Below are positions 31,800 through 45,755 of a DNA stretch of 64,000 nt, piece by piece. Numbering within the stretch: the stretch's first letter is position 1; each line of letters opens with the position of its first letter. The stretch comes from Nephrocerus scutellatus (taxonomy: Eukaryota > Arthropoda > Insecta > Diptera > Pipunculidae). The notes under the pieces were generated by a model. It worked only from the letters and a program-made list of their open reading frames with translations, ran no database searches and was not told the origin of the DNA. The stretch lies in contig OX352761.1 of NCBI GenBank assembly GCA_947095585.1, positions 134,012,277 through 134,076,276 of the forward strand, read 5' to 3'. The position numbers and the translations under genes are program-made.

Positions 31800-32640
31800 G
31801 TTACAGATATTAATAGTGATTCCGAATTCACTCATAGCTTTATATGTGTTTTTAAAGTGTATAGAAAGCTTGTGTAGTGTATTTTTGAACTCTAGAAATT
31901 ACTCCATCGTCTGCCTATAGGTAAAAATCATCTGATGAAATTAAGAGAATTTGTTTTCAGTGCCTGCGAATCCATACAAACAGCGAGATACGTAGGATAT
32001 GCAAAACCCTGTAAACCAAAAAAGCCTGAAGATATATATTAAATGCTTGATAAGGTCATTATATTCATTTGACTTTTCCATTGTGTATTTATTAATGTAT
32101 CATTATGGGCATAGGCATTTTACAATATTGGCATCAACCATTAGGTTGTTTCCAAAACATATAAATTAAGATAGTAAAGCGGATTTTTTCAGCTCACCAT
32201 ACGGATAGTTGTAATTCAGTCCTAATTAAGACTTATAAACGGTTTTCTTAAATTTTTCCTGCTAAAGCTAACCGTATGAATAAAAAAACTCTTAAAATTA
32301 TGCCATCGTAATCAAAGGAAAAACTCTTAAAAAACCGTATGGCAATACGAGAAAACGGGCGGGGGCTTAACGGAAACAGAACGGGCTTCACAATTTCTTT
32401 GGGAGCATTAACTGCTGGTCGCTATTGTGATAGTTCCGCTGATGCGATCACAAATATTTTTCTAATTGGTATGAGAGACTTTATCTCTTCCAGGAATAAG
32501 TTTGTCAAACCAAAGGATTCGAGCTGTAAAGAGGCTTCTAGGATTAGAGAGGTATGCTTTCGGTTTTACAAAGTAAATCCTACTGAGGAAAACAGAATAA
32601 ATTTTTAAAGAGCCAGAAGTGCTTAACTTTGGCGAGTCAA
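31800..32640. other. Intergenic, nothing recognised
   Basis: AT-rich with a small ORF at 32339-32608 of no recognised type. Confidence 0.35.
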
Positions 32641-33820
32641 ATTCGCCTACGTCCAAAAATTGAGGCAAACAATTCTACAATGTCCCAAAGATTGTGCATT
32701 GCTCCTGCCTGTACCTCCGAGTATAGAACACTCAATGGGACAGATTTACATCCGTACTCATGCAGTTGCTAGAGTTTTAAGCGATCTTAATACTCACGAA
32801 TCCGCTGGGCCAACCGCTATATCCCCATTAGTTCTCCAGAGGTGTTATTCCAAACTAGCATTGCGTAAGCTTTTCAATCTATCCTATTCTTCTAGACCAG
32901 CCTATACAAAAAAAAAAGGCGAGCTGTCTTCTCCTTCCTCGTATCAACCTATAGCACTTACATCCATTCTTTCCATGGTCATGGAAACTCTGATCAACTA
33001 TCAGCTCATAAAATATCTTGAAACTAACGAAATCCTTAGTGACCAGTAGTACGGATTTTGTGGGCAACGTTCTACTGGTGATTTAATGGCATATCTCACC
33101 GAACCAATGGAACCAATCTGTTCATCAGCTCTTTTAAACAAAATGTGTGCTTATGTAGTTTTCATTGGATTAGAATTTATCTTCTGGACCACTCAATCCA
33201 AGTTATTTTGGACGGTTTCAAATCTAAAATTCATCGCATTAATGCTAGCGTTCCCCAGGCCTCTGCTTTGTTCCCAATACTCTTTCTCATTTTTATTGAA
33301 AATCTCTTGTCTGTTAGTTGCATGTGTTACGCCCGTTAAATTCTGACTTGGACAGTTATTATGCTGATTGGGAGTAGATAATAGAGTCGAGGTTAACACT
33401 TTTAAAACTCAACTCTCTCTCCGGTCATCCAAGCGAATCGCAAACCCTCAGCTATTATCTATGAATGGCACTTGCATTGAGGAATCTGAAAAACTCGCAA
33501 TGTCCGGCATATGCGTTAATGACAAGGTTCATTGATAAGGCCAAATAGGGCATATGCCCTTGCTTAAAATGGTGCGAAATGTTTAGGTTTTCTCAGAAGG
33601 TGCAGGAAATATTTCACTCCCTCTGATATGGCTATACAATCTACAAGGCGTTCATTCGCCCCAAACTTGAGTACAATTGCCATATCTGGTCACCCGTCAC
33701 CCGCTGGATATCAGAAACTGCCCATGAGAGCCAGACTGAGCTGCTTACAATATTTCAGCTCTCTAGGTCAAACATGGACGACAGTCAGGCTAAATAAAAG
33801 TTTTTAAAAAAGTCTTTTGG
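32640..33820 (+). mobile_element. CR1/jockey-type LINE (family A) RT fragment, plus orientation
   Basis: The plus strand encodes 'HAVARVLSDLNTHESAGPTA', 'KKKGELSSPSSYQPIALTSI' and 'METLINYQLIKYLETNEILS', then broken pieces including 'NASVPQASALFPILFLIFIE' (block 4 with VPQGS altered to VPQAS). The catalytic box region is missing. Other family A copies in the window are on the minus strand. Confidence 0.7.
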
Positions 33821-34121
33821 TATCGGTTCTTTGTATCGTACAAGTACTTGCCCTTTTAGTACATGACTTTCTTGGTGTAATGCGGGCCGATTTAACCCAA
33901 TTTGTCGCTTAGCTAACTTCACCCATGCTTAGTGGCGGCAGCATTGTGTGGTCGTCCGTCATTGGTGAAGCTTCCCATTGCTATGTTAGCTGGCCATTTA
34001 GCACCTCATGAAAGTGCCCTTCCTATCGCGCCTTTGAGATTGGCGATCAGATTAGCCTCTTTGTATTTGGAGAATGCATACTTTTGGTGTACTGGGTGTA
34101 CAGGGTGTACTGAGTATACTG

Positions 34122-34268
34122 AGGTCCTCGCTATATGTACGGTTCGATTTTACGAGCAATATTCTTCTATCACGCTGCTTTGTTTGAAACGATAAACCAT
34201 TTTTTCATGACCTTTTATGCAAAACCGCGTTGTACGCGCATAAACGACGAAAAGAACACAATATTTAA
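34122..34268. repeat. Dispersed repeat, copy 2 (copy 1 at 30782-30935)
   Basis: See 30782-30935. It is preceded by a short 'gtactgggtgtacagggtgtactgagtatactgag' array at 34088-34122. Confidence 0.6.
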
Positions 34269-34269
34269 T

Positions 34270-36450
34270 AAAAAGTAAACAAAAATTCAGTCCATCAATT
34301 AAAATATAATAATAAATTTTATCGTTCATTTGGTGTTTATGTACTTAGAAATGAAAATACATAAAAATTAATGGCGAAAAGTTAATGAATGTTAATGTTA
34401 TTGCGAAGATATAAAATATTTACGGTGATTATTTTATTTTGCTTCTGCCGCGAAAGCGTTGTGGCCATTTAAAAACAAACACAACGGTGACTTTTAGTAC
34501 AGCTTCAATAGCGATAATGAGGGTTCGTGTGTGCGCCTCATCTCCAAATGCATCTATTGGTTAAATAATAATAAATTGTGCATACTGCATGCTGCAATTT
34601 GAATTTTTTATAAAAAACGGGAGTCTCTCTTTTACAAATACAAATTGTTATCGTTATTCATCATTTTTATTCAATATTACTCATTCAGTTTACACTTACG
34701 TATCTACATTTTAAATATATTTAACTTATACTAGATAAAAAATACTATATCAATTAAAAAAATTAAAAACTTTAACAAAAATCGTTGAAATGATAAAATT
34801 ATTAAAAAAATAATGCTACGAGTATAACAGAGAACAAGAAAACATTTCAATATATTATAAATATACATAAAATATTATAACAAGTTTATTGACTGACAAC
34901 GTTCAGACTGGTTTTAAACTAAAAAATATAAAATATTTTACTACATCAACAGCTATATATGTAAGTATGTATGTACTTTTGGTTGATTGATAGGAGCATT
35001 TTGTATTTTTTTATGAAACTTTTTTTTTCTCATTTTTGGAGGGAAAACCTTCGAAAAATACATAAAATATGTTTTTTTTTGTTTTCTTTCTATTGCATAG
35101 ACACACATTGTTGATTATTAATCATAAAAAATTATTTAATTTATTATTATTTGGACAATTCACACGCACTCTCTTAAAATTGTGTATATCGATACATTTA
35201 GTTAATGTATGCATGTATGTATTCTATAATGTATATGCTGCTAATTCTTCTATATAAGGATGTGTAAAACTTGATAAAAAATAAAGTGCTTTAAACATTT
35301 GACTATTCCATCACCGTTGTATGTATCTGTCGCCATTACTGAAATTAAGTTGCTGACTTACTTAAACAAAAGTGCAACCCGAGGCCAGGCCCAGACAACT
35401 TGATTCCAGGAACAGCAGCGGATATTTCTTAACTAAAAAATAAATTTCCGCGAGAGAGCAATTTACTTTGTACGTTGTTGTTTTTTAAAATAAATAAATA
35501 AATAATTAAATAGACACAACGCCCACAAAAAGCCCCAAGGCTGCATTTTGTGGTGTTGACAAAACCAAATTATCAATATTGGGAAGCATAAGGTATTCAT
35601 TTGGCTTAATTAACAACAACCTTGGTATTAATTATTCTAATATGTTGTGGAATATTTTTTTTTGTTTTTTATTGCACAGTATTATCGTATTTTCTTTGAG
35701 AAAACACATTCAACAACAAACAAACTACCCGGAGACAATTATTATTATTGAATTAAAGGACAACCATTATTGCTTATGAGTTTTATTGTTCACTACTTTG
35801 TATTGTTCTTTGTGTATTTTATATTATCATTTTGATTACATTTACAGTACACATATTTTCCAGTCAAAAATATGTACTTCAATATTTATGTGAATATTAA
35901 ATTTTGATTTTTAAGCAATTTCGCTTTCAGATTGTCTGAACACTAAAGTATGTATACAAGATACATTCTATTTCTATGACCATTACATAATGTAATGTTA
36001 ACAAAATTATTAACTAATTAAAACATACAAAAAACAAACAAACCTTAGCATTATAAAAAAGCCTTCATTCACACTTAATTCGTTAACAAATGACACACAA
36101 TATATATGTTTTCAAATGCAATTTACATAGCTCTCAGTTTAAGCTATAATCTTATATATATATGTATAAATATCAACTATTGATCTAAACTGATGTTTGA
36201 AATATCCCTAAATGTGTAGGTATGTAACGATGAGAATGTTTTTTTATTTAATATACACACGTACATGTATTTGTTGGTTTTGTTCCTTAATGAAATATTA
36301 AATAGATGACAGATTTGGTTTTTCTATTTATATACAAATATTTGATTTGAATATTAATTTATGTACTACACTTAAGTTAGTTGTTTGTTTTGCTCTTAAT
36401 ATTCATGTTACAATATTTTGATGTTGAAGTTGTGGTTGTGATTATTTAGT
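34270..36450. other. AT-rich region, probably Octbeta2R 3' UTR or flank
   Basis: No transposon or conserved ORF recognised. The part near 36450 must contain the Octbeta2R 3' UTR; a minus-strand AATAAA at 36248-36243 is a possible poly(A) signal. Long AT-rich 3' UTRs are usual for neuronal GPCR genes. Confidence 0.4.
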
Positions 36451-36454
36451 AATA

Positions 36455-36776
36455 TTATAAGCTCTCCACTAGTTGACTAGTTCTTCGTTGAGGATGGTTC
36501 GTATTGAGATAGCTCTCAGAATAAACACTTTTTGCACGATTATCATAACGCAGGCTGGATCTTCTTATGTCGATGTCTAATGGAAGATGCTGGCTACGCC
36601 ACCAAGAACAAAATATACAAGTCAGCGTATTACGGAATGCTTCCCGGAAGTCTCGATTAAAATATGCATAAATTAAAGGATTTAAAGTCGAGTTGAAGTA
36701 TCCTATCCAGAATAAAATAGCTACTACGATGTCTGGTACTCTACACGAAACGTTACACAACGTTGTTATTAGGTAC
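36455..36776 (-). CDS. Octbeta2R: Octbeta2R last coding exon: TM7 and C-tail
   Basis: Completes Trp335, then [40 protein letters not shown], a Cys-Trp-rich helix-8 end (FCSWW) and a 50-residue tail with RRSS and SVYSESYL, which look like phosphorylation sites. Stop TAA at 36457-36455. Confidence 0.93.
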
Positions 36777-39700
36777 CTGTAATTAAAAGCAAAATATGTA
36801 TTTTGTTATTACACATTATACAGTTTTGTGTGTGAAAAAATCTTATAAGACCTAAAATAGGAGGTACGTCATAAATCATTTGTTAACCGGCAATATTCGT
36901 TTTATGTAGGCAGTTTGTTCGTGAATAGTGTACGAATTTAAAGAAGTTCAGATATAGGCAACACAAATACGCGCACCAAGCTTACTGTATAAGCCTCTTC
37001 AAATCATTGAACCTACCCGCTATGTTCGAGGATAAGTATAATACATATAAATTAGCAAAATAACTTATTACCCCCAGTACCATTGGAGGGGGTGAATTAT
37101 TGCTTACGTACGTGAGGAAGAAGTCACATTATGCAAAAATGTAGCTCTTACATGAGCAAGGACTAATCTGCTCAGAATGTCCCTTGCTAAAAGATTTATT
37201 AGACATGATAACAGGGCAGTTTAAGTTGGAAGGATAAATTAGACCAATATATCCACGGTTTTGGGTTTTCTTATTAATGATACCTGCTCGAGATTCAACG
37301 CAGTACGTAACTAAAGAAACGCTTTTTTAAATTCTCTATATTAACTTTGCGTGCACGTGGCTGGCTGGCTGGGTGGATGGCTGGCTGGCTGGTCAGATTT
37401 TCTGATCAATTTTTAACCCACTTCCCATCGTCCGATTTTATTGAAATTTTGTACACATGTATATTTCCGGTGACAATACTTTCTATTAATTTGAGGCCCG
37501 TCGGACCTCGGGGTCGGGGGGCTCCCATACAAATATTTTAAAAATTTACCCGAATTTCTTAAAATTTTATACAAATGTGTATCTCCAATGGAAAACACTT
37601 TTTGTAAAATTTTTGGAGAGATCGGGTCGGGGGGGCACCCATACAAATCCTGTGAAAAAAGTTCCCGATTTTCTTCAAATTTTATACGCATGTGTATCTC
37701 CGATGGACAAAACTTTTTGTAAAATTTTTTGGAGAGATCGGGCCCCGGGGTCGGGGGGCTCCCATACAAATTTTTTTTTTAATTATCAATTTTTAACGCA
37801 CTTCCTAAAGCCCGATTTTCCTGAAATTTTGTGTATTGCCGGGGAAAATACTTTCTTTTAAAATTTGGAAGTGGCTCCGGGTTCGTGGGGCTCCCATATC
37901 AATTTCTGTGATTAGAGAATTTAGATGAAAAATTTTTTTATTTTTATGGGTTGTTTGTTTTACCAAATAAGTTGTGTAACGGTACAAATTTTATCGACTT
38001 AATTAAGTCACCCCTGGACTCTAGTTACATAGTCAAAAATTATCACAAATAAGTTTTTAAAAAACTAAAGTCAAAGTATTTAAAAATAACATTACTTTAA
38101 TTACATGTACGAGTAGTTATGTTCTTCATATTTTTTAACATACGAGTAAGCGTTCTGGTAAAGAATAAAGCCATTTAAACAGATGTTTATTTTGGTACAA
38201 GCGGAGTGCGGCGTTGCACGGTTGTAAAATTTTTGACACTAATACCGCCCCACCATTACAATCATGAACGCCCAAAACCCCCGCCCTTTTCGGACGACTC
38301 CATCATCATAGAGATATTTAATCATCGCTGTTTATCTCAGCGACCACGAAAACAATGTATCGGTAACCCCATCCACCTAATATCGACCCCATCGCCCTAG
38401 GTGTATTACCATCACTATTAACCTCAGCGACCGCGAAAACTATGTAATGGACACTAAAGTTGGTCAGCCCCAAAAAGTGTTACCCTCCACCGACTATGTT
38501 TGATTCCTGATTTTAAGTTATATGTACACCGAATTTGGTTGAAATTGGCTTATGAGTTGAGAATTAGCTAGGCACAAACACACACACACATTTGTATATA
38601 AATTCCTTATTTTTAAAACGTTTTTATTAGCTCGCTTTCCTGTATGTCTGTCTGTTCAGGTGGAATTTTGTAATTGATTTTAAACTAACTTCCCATTGAG
38701 ATAGAGACTTGAAACTTTAAACATAGCTCAGAACTGGATGAACATTGACAAATCTCAAAAAAAAACAAATCGCAAAAAAAAATTAATTCATCGCGAGCTT
38801 GCAATTTGTTTCAGATCAAAGCAAACTACTACGCACAATACTCGTTTTAAACTGAAAATTAGAAAATTTGCCCGGAAATTTGGAAAAACTAAAAGTGATT
38901 TTTTCCATGACGCCATAACTCACGATTCGAAGACGTATATATATTTTGTCCGATATAAGCTTCGATTCTATAGTTTTCTGGGTGGCTGTGGTGGTCAATG
39001 GGTGGAGGGTGGTCAATGGGCTGGAGGTCAGTGGGCAACTGGTCAGTGGTATGGGGCAGCCGGAAAACGCCGATATTTTCGCAATTCTTACATAAAATCG
39101 GATTAATAAAAACATTTATGTGGGAGAACGTCGGCCCTGGTGCCCGGTCACTTCCAAATATTTATAGCAAGTGTTGTCATCGGATACACATATGTGCAAA
39201 TTTGAAAAAAAAAAAACCTGATTCAGGAAGTGGGATAGAAAATCACAAGATTTTGCGACAAGCAAACAAACAAACACACACATCCGGACGCGAACCTAAT
39301 ATAGATAATTCAAAAATTAAACCAAATGTTGGTGTTCGAGGATAATGATGGCATGAGGCTAAATGGGGAGGTGCCAATTATAGAAAAAATCAACCAATTG
39401 CTTACCACAAAAAGAATGGAAGCCAGCACAGTATGAAAGTGCCCATGATTATACCTAAGGTTCTTGCAGCCTTGTGTTCTCGTTTCATTTTGATTAAATG
39501 TTTATCCTTAGTTGGAGTATGGTCCTGTTCAACTTCATGCAGTGTAAGTGTTTTCGATGATCCCGAACCACTTAGCGCTTCGCCTGTAACGTCAAAATGA
39601 CACATACAATGTTAATACAGTACTCAATGGCACGATGAGAGCAGTACTTGAAATGTTATATTTAGTACATGAAGGGTCTCACCATTTGTGCCGACAACAG

Positions 39701-42700
39701 TTCCCCCAACGCAATGCCCATGCATTAACATAGCGTTGCCCTGTCGCATTAGCATTTGCTTTTCCTGGCGATTCGCCTCGCGGAATATAGCATAGTATGT
39801 GAAAATCATAATTGTGCAGGGTATCCAAAAAGAAATTGAACTCGAGACCACCGCATACAGCTTGTTAACAATAAATTCACATTTTTCCGGGTGCTCCTTG
39901 ACGAATGTTTTATGTTCATCGGTTGTATACCAACCAGCAAATATTGGTAGAAATGATAAAAGTGCCGGCGATATCCACGTGTTTAATATCATTACAGCAA
40001 CTACCCGTTTCGTCATATTAATAGGATATTTAAGAGGCTTCACAATGGCGTAATATCTAGAAGATAACCAAATTATTAGATGGTAAATGTGAGAATAAAT
40101 GTCTTAGGCAGTGCGCAACTTTAAAGCCACATCACAGACATAGCCAATTTTTTCTGTTGTTTTGTTATAAAACGAATAATGTTTAAATATTTACTTATAT
40201 ATATTACCTGTCCACAGATATGCAACATAAATGCAGTATACTAGCTGTTGAAAAGTATACATCTAAACTATTCCACAAGTCACATAGAAAAGGGCTAAAA
40301 AGCCATCTGTAATTGTTAAAATATAAAAAAATCATTATTTTTTAATAACATTTAATGTAAATCATAATCAAAATTTTATGAACATTAGAGAAGTTACGAT
40401 TCGTTACTTAAATTATTTATGCATTTGTAAAACACAACTAACTAAGTGTGATATCTAACAAAACAAATATAAGTACTAATCAAAAGCCAAAATCCATCTT
40501 CCTATTTTAGTGGGCACCTTGGCTCAGTAAAAATGCGCGTGACTCAGAGCAGGAGGTTCGTGGTTCGAATCCCAGTAACACCAAAATAATTTTTCACGGT
40601 ATCCCACCTCTCGCGAATGGGTGACAAACGTTCCGAAAGTAATAACTTGTCACGGAAAGCTTCTCAATTCGCCGCTCGGATCCGGCCTTAAATTGTAGGT
40701 TCCTTCCATTTGTACAAATAAAAATACATGCGCAACACAAATGGTCATGAGAAGGCTAGGCCTTGGACCGCAATGGTCTGTCGCGCCGAGTATTATTATA
40801 TCTATCCATTATTCTTTTTACACAAATCTGTTCTATATAATCTATACAAAGTATTTAAAGGTTTAAAAATAGAACACATATTTTTCTAGTTTGTTAATGG
40901 AATTCAAAATCGGCCTTCACCACACCATGTTTTATCGCGTGAACCTGATTCAGGTCGTAGAATTTCTTTAAAAAAAACAAACCGTAACAATAAATTAATT
41001 AATACCTATTATTATAGGGCAACTACTTTAGAAATAGGTGATTATAATTTTTCTATTCTTTAAATTGTGTTTTATTTATAAATGGGCTCCTCTCCACTGA
41101 ACGCACTCTCTTATGACATCAGTTTAGTTTTTGACAGTTGAAGATAGACAGTCATGTTTGAGCAGCCAAGGCGGACTGTGGAATTTTATGACTAAAAAGC
41201 AATAAATTAAAAAATAACTATGTTATCACAATGTTTTATTTTTAACACGTCGCTCGCTGATTTTACAGTTGCTAGACAAAAATTCTGTATGCGACTCTGA
41301 TCCATGTGGAGACCCTTACAAAATATGGCGGTACTTGTTTTTAAATTCTCTATATTAACTTCGCGTGCTGGCTGGCTGGCTGGTCAGATTTTCTGATACA
41401 TTTTTAACCCACTTCCCGAAGCCCGATTTTATTGAAATTTTGCACACATGTATATATCCGGTGACAAAACTTTCTATTAATTTAATTGAGAGTGATCGGG
41501 CCGCGGGATCGGGGGGCTCCGATACAACTTTTTCCATTTAACGACATTGGATCATATCATACTATAATGACTGTTTTCTGTGTGCGCTGATGAGCTGATG
41601 CGATGTTGGGTTGCAGTGCTTCGTATGTGTTTTTATATTTCAGCATTTATAGTGGAATTTAGTATACTTTTGGTTATTAGAGAATTTACATAAAAAATTT
41701 TATTTTTTTTGGTTTTTTTTTAATATCAAACAGGTGTACACAATTTAAGAACGCTACCCACACAGCCAGTGACGGCTATCGTTCTATCGCGATCAACTGC
41801 TTAACCCCTCGCATAATGAGAGTGCTTTCATTCTAGACTCTAGACTTAGAATATTCATAGCAGCATGAAAAAAATGTGTTTGGGGTACAATGACCCAGGA
41901 GTCCCGTTCTAAATTTAAATGCATATTAAAGTTCTAGACAGTTTATGAAAACATAGGGTTTTAAAAAATTTTTGTATGGGAGCCGCCTCGCCTGACCAAA
42001 GTGTTCGACCTCTTTCAAAATATGGCGGGTCTTGTTTTCTATACAAAAAAGGTCAAAATATGGCGGAAATCGGCTTATTATGGTATAAAACTCTAAGCAA
42101 AGTTTAAACGAGATCGATTGAAACGTTTGGCAGTATATAGGTAACATACATGCACGCATCCATACATACAGAGTCTAACTTTTATATATACACCAGCTGA
42201 ATGTAAGGTGTAGTGTGTCTTATCAGCAATATTCACCTCAGCGACCCCGAAAACTGTGGGATCAAAACTGATACCGACCAGCCCCACATCACATCGACCC
42301 CCTCCCCATAGATGTGTTTTAAAACTACTTTTCATCTGAGCGACCCCGAATACTATGGAATCCACACTAACATCGGTCACTCTTCCCCCACGAACTCTCA
42401 CCCACCCCTTATGTTTGATTCCAAGTGGAGAGTAATATGCATACCAAGTTTGGTTGAAATTGAAGGCGTTCCAGAGTTAGTTAGGTACAAGCATACGAAA
42501 ATAAACATACAAAAATACAAATATATTCTCTATTTTATTTACATATATACGAGTAAACTACGCGTATTTTCCATTAAAAAATTCTGATAAATGCATATTG
42601 ATTGATTGCTCTTCATGCATTTATAGACAAAACAGAAAGCAAACAAATTTAGTTAAAATTAATTGAACTTTGTGTATACTCTTACTAATTTAAAGGAAAA

Positions 42701-45700
42701 AAAATACTCACCGTCCAGTTACTTGCACACTAAAGTTAAATGTCATGGCCATTATTGCAACCATTATGTCAGCCATAGCTAAAGAGACTACAAAGTAATT
42801 CGTGATAATTCTGTAATGAAAAATTTATAATAAATGTACATTTTATTAATGTCAATTAAACACTGAGTCTTCTTGTTTAATTGTTGTTTTATTTCATTTG
42901 TTTTAAGTAGGTATGAGTACTTTATAGCTTACTGAGCACAAACAAAACAATACTTTCGTAATACAATTTGTTTTGAAGCCAATTTTTATTTCAGTGGACC
43001 TTTGTGGTATTACATATATACAAGCTTATTTGTTTATCTTTATTATCGGAGTTCAAAAATACCGCGGTGATTCGTTTTCAAAATTCAAAATCTTTATTTT
43101 AATCATATCACTAAAATAAAAGACGAAAAAAACGAAATGGAAAATGTTAAAAAAAAGCCTCAATTGGAAGTTTGCTCAAGAGGACTTGGCCAACCTACGA
43201 AAAACCACAGAGAATCGTCAAACGATCTTTTTTTGAGGAATTTACAATCATTTTTGAGTCTTTTCAGTTTAAGAAGCAAAATTTTGATAAGCCTTTAGGC
43301 TCGATGTCGATTTGTTGTCCTTTAGTAAAGACGTCAACTAGTTCCTGAAGGACCGAATTGTAAAATAGAAATTCCAAGAATTTTGAAGGCTTCAGGGCGT
43401 CAGGGTTTTTCGTAGTTTTCCCTGACCATCCGTTTTGCTTTTTTCAATGAATCAGAGAGAATTCTGCGAAAATGAATGGAAACCGGCTACAAGCGTGATG
43501 TATATGATACATTGTAAATTACAGTCCTTCGATTTTTTTATTAACTTAGCGTGCTGGCTGGCTGGCTGGCTGGCTGGCTGGCGGACAGGCACACCAAATA
43601 ATGTGATCAATTTTTCACCCACTTCCTAAAGCACACATGTGTATCTCCCATGACAACACTTTCTATTAAAATCCCATTCAAATATTTTACAAAAAGTACC
43701 CGATTTTCTTCAAATTTTATACACATGTGTATTTCCAACGGAAAACACTTTTTGTAAATATTCGGTAGTGATCGGGCCCCCGGGGTCGGGGGGCACAAAT
43801 CAAATTTTATAAAAAAAGTACCCGAATTTCTTTAAATTTTATATGCAAATTTTTAGCAATGGCAAATATCTGGTCTCCGTTTCTTGGATGCAAGTGTCCT
43901 TACCAAGCTGATTCCTCTAGCGAGCGTGCCGTGCGATAACATGGTGCGGAAGCTTGAGTTCAATAATAACTTTGAAATCAAAAGAGCACCAAGAAGGAAT
44001 TCAGTCAGAAACTGATTACAAGATACATCCGGGTGCCATAAAGGGGTATACGGATGGATCAAAGAAGGCAGAAGGCACGGGTGCTGGAGTATATGGGCCA
44101 CGAACCAAACACTCAATATCGATGGGGATGTACCCGAGTATATTCCAGGTAGAAGTACATGCCATTGAAAGATGTGCTCACTTCAATCTGGAAAGGAACT
44201 ACATGAGACAGGAAGTAGCAATCATGACAGACAGCCAAGCTGCTTTAAAAGCTCTAGACATATTCTACGTCACATTAAAACTGGTGGTGAAATGCAAGGC
44301 GAAGCTTAACAGGCTTGGTGAAACCAACAAAGTATGTTTATACTGTGTGCCGGGACACACCGGCATAGAAGGCAACGAAGCTGCGAATAGGCTCGCGAAT
44401 AAAGGAGCAGAAACTCCGCTTGTAGGGCCAGAACCCTTCTGTGGCATAGGGTACCACATAATGCGGGAGGAGTTACGCAGTATTGGTAAGGCAGCCACTT
44501 CCGAAAGATGGGAGAATCTCCCAGGCCTACGGCAAGCAAAGGAAATGTTGAGGAACTATAACCCAAAGAGGTCCCGCCTAATATTGGGACTAAGTAGAAG
44601 TAATGTAAGAATCATTACGGGTTTCCTAACAGGACATGGCAAACTGAAGGGACACCTAAAGAAGTTAAAAATAGAAGTCCATCCTCTTCTATTTTTAACT
44701 TTTTTAACTGCAGACTCTGTGGGGAAGCGGAGGAGACCCCATGGCATCTGCTCAGCGAGTGCGGAGCAACGATCCGTCAGAGAAGAGACCACTTGGGAAC
44801 CCTAAATCGATTACTTACACCGTGCGGTTATGCTCAAATATTTTAGCGAGGATTTGTGTTGACAATCCAACAATGAAGCGAGCGATTGTCGGAGAATTAC
44901 AAACGTTTCTTCATTAGAACAAGGAATTGGTCAAATTGTTGAAAATTGCGTTGGATTGGATGCTTTCCGACAGGCATACCATCGTCATAAGAGCTGACAA
45001 AACACCGCCGGGTGAGCACCCAAGAAGATTCAATTCGCCGACAATCGACTAGGTGTCTGAAATACCCGAAGTTTTCCGGCTGCCCTATCCCACTGACCAC
45101 TCTCCATCAATCGAACACCTCAGCCACACAGCAAACTATATATATCGGAAAAAATAACAAACAGTTCCAAATTTATATAAAAAGAAAATATATGCTGCCA
45201 AGTACAGCACCGGGTCAAATATCTAATATATAAAAATGAAAGCATGTTTGTTTGTTTGTTTCGTATACAAATCAATCTTATCAATTCAATTTTGTTTAGG
45301 ATGCTTCACTGATGTATAGAAGAAACAGTAAGCATATTAATGCCAAACAAAAACCACTTCTTGGAGGGTTTAAAAATGCGATTCATTTATAATCTACGCA
45401 AAGGTGTAATTGGCACCTTTTTTTATATGATAAACTTATTGCCAATGGAGAACTCCCTGAATGACTTGCGCCACGGCAATAAGCTGGGCTAAGCCCTTTA
45501 TTAAAATTCAAAAATCGAAGGAATGTAATTTACAATATATCACATTCCTCACGTTTCTAGCCGGTTTCAATTTATTTTCTTAGAATTCTCTCTGATTCAT
45601 TGAAAAGGCAAAACTGAAAAAGATTACGAAACTAAAAACGACGCGAGTTCAATGCTTTAATCAATGGATCATGGTCAGTGAAAACTACAAAAAACCCTTA

Positions 45701-45719
45701 CCTAGAAAATATTGCAAAT

Positions 45720-45755
<36 letters not shown>

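Noticed and set aside
32339..32608. 89-codon plus-strand ORF as a small gene
   Set aside because: No recognisable motif, no promoter or splice signals, and located directly before LINE debris.
38738..39106. 122-codon plus-strand ORF, Lys-rich then Gly/Trp-rich
   Set aside because: Explained by an A-rich tract followed by the ggtcartggg minisatellite; no splice or start logic.
43435..43629. ORF with WLAGWLAGW repeats
   Set aside because: The translation of the CTGG array produces this pattern; also seen near 37347, so it is a repeat artefact.
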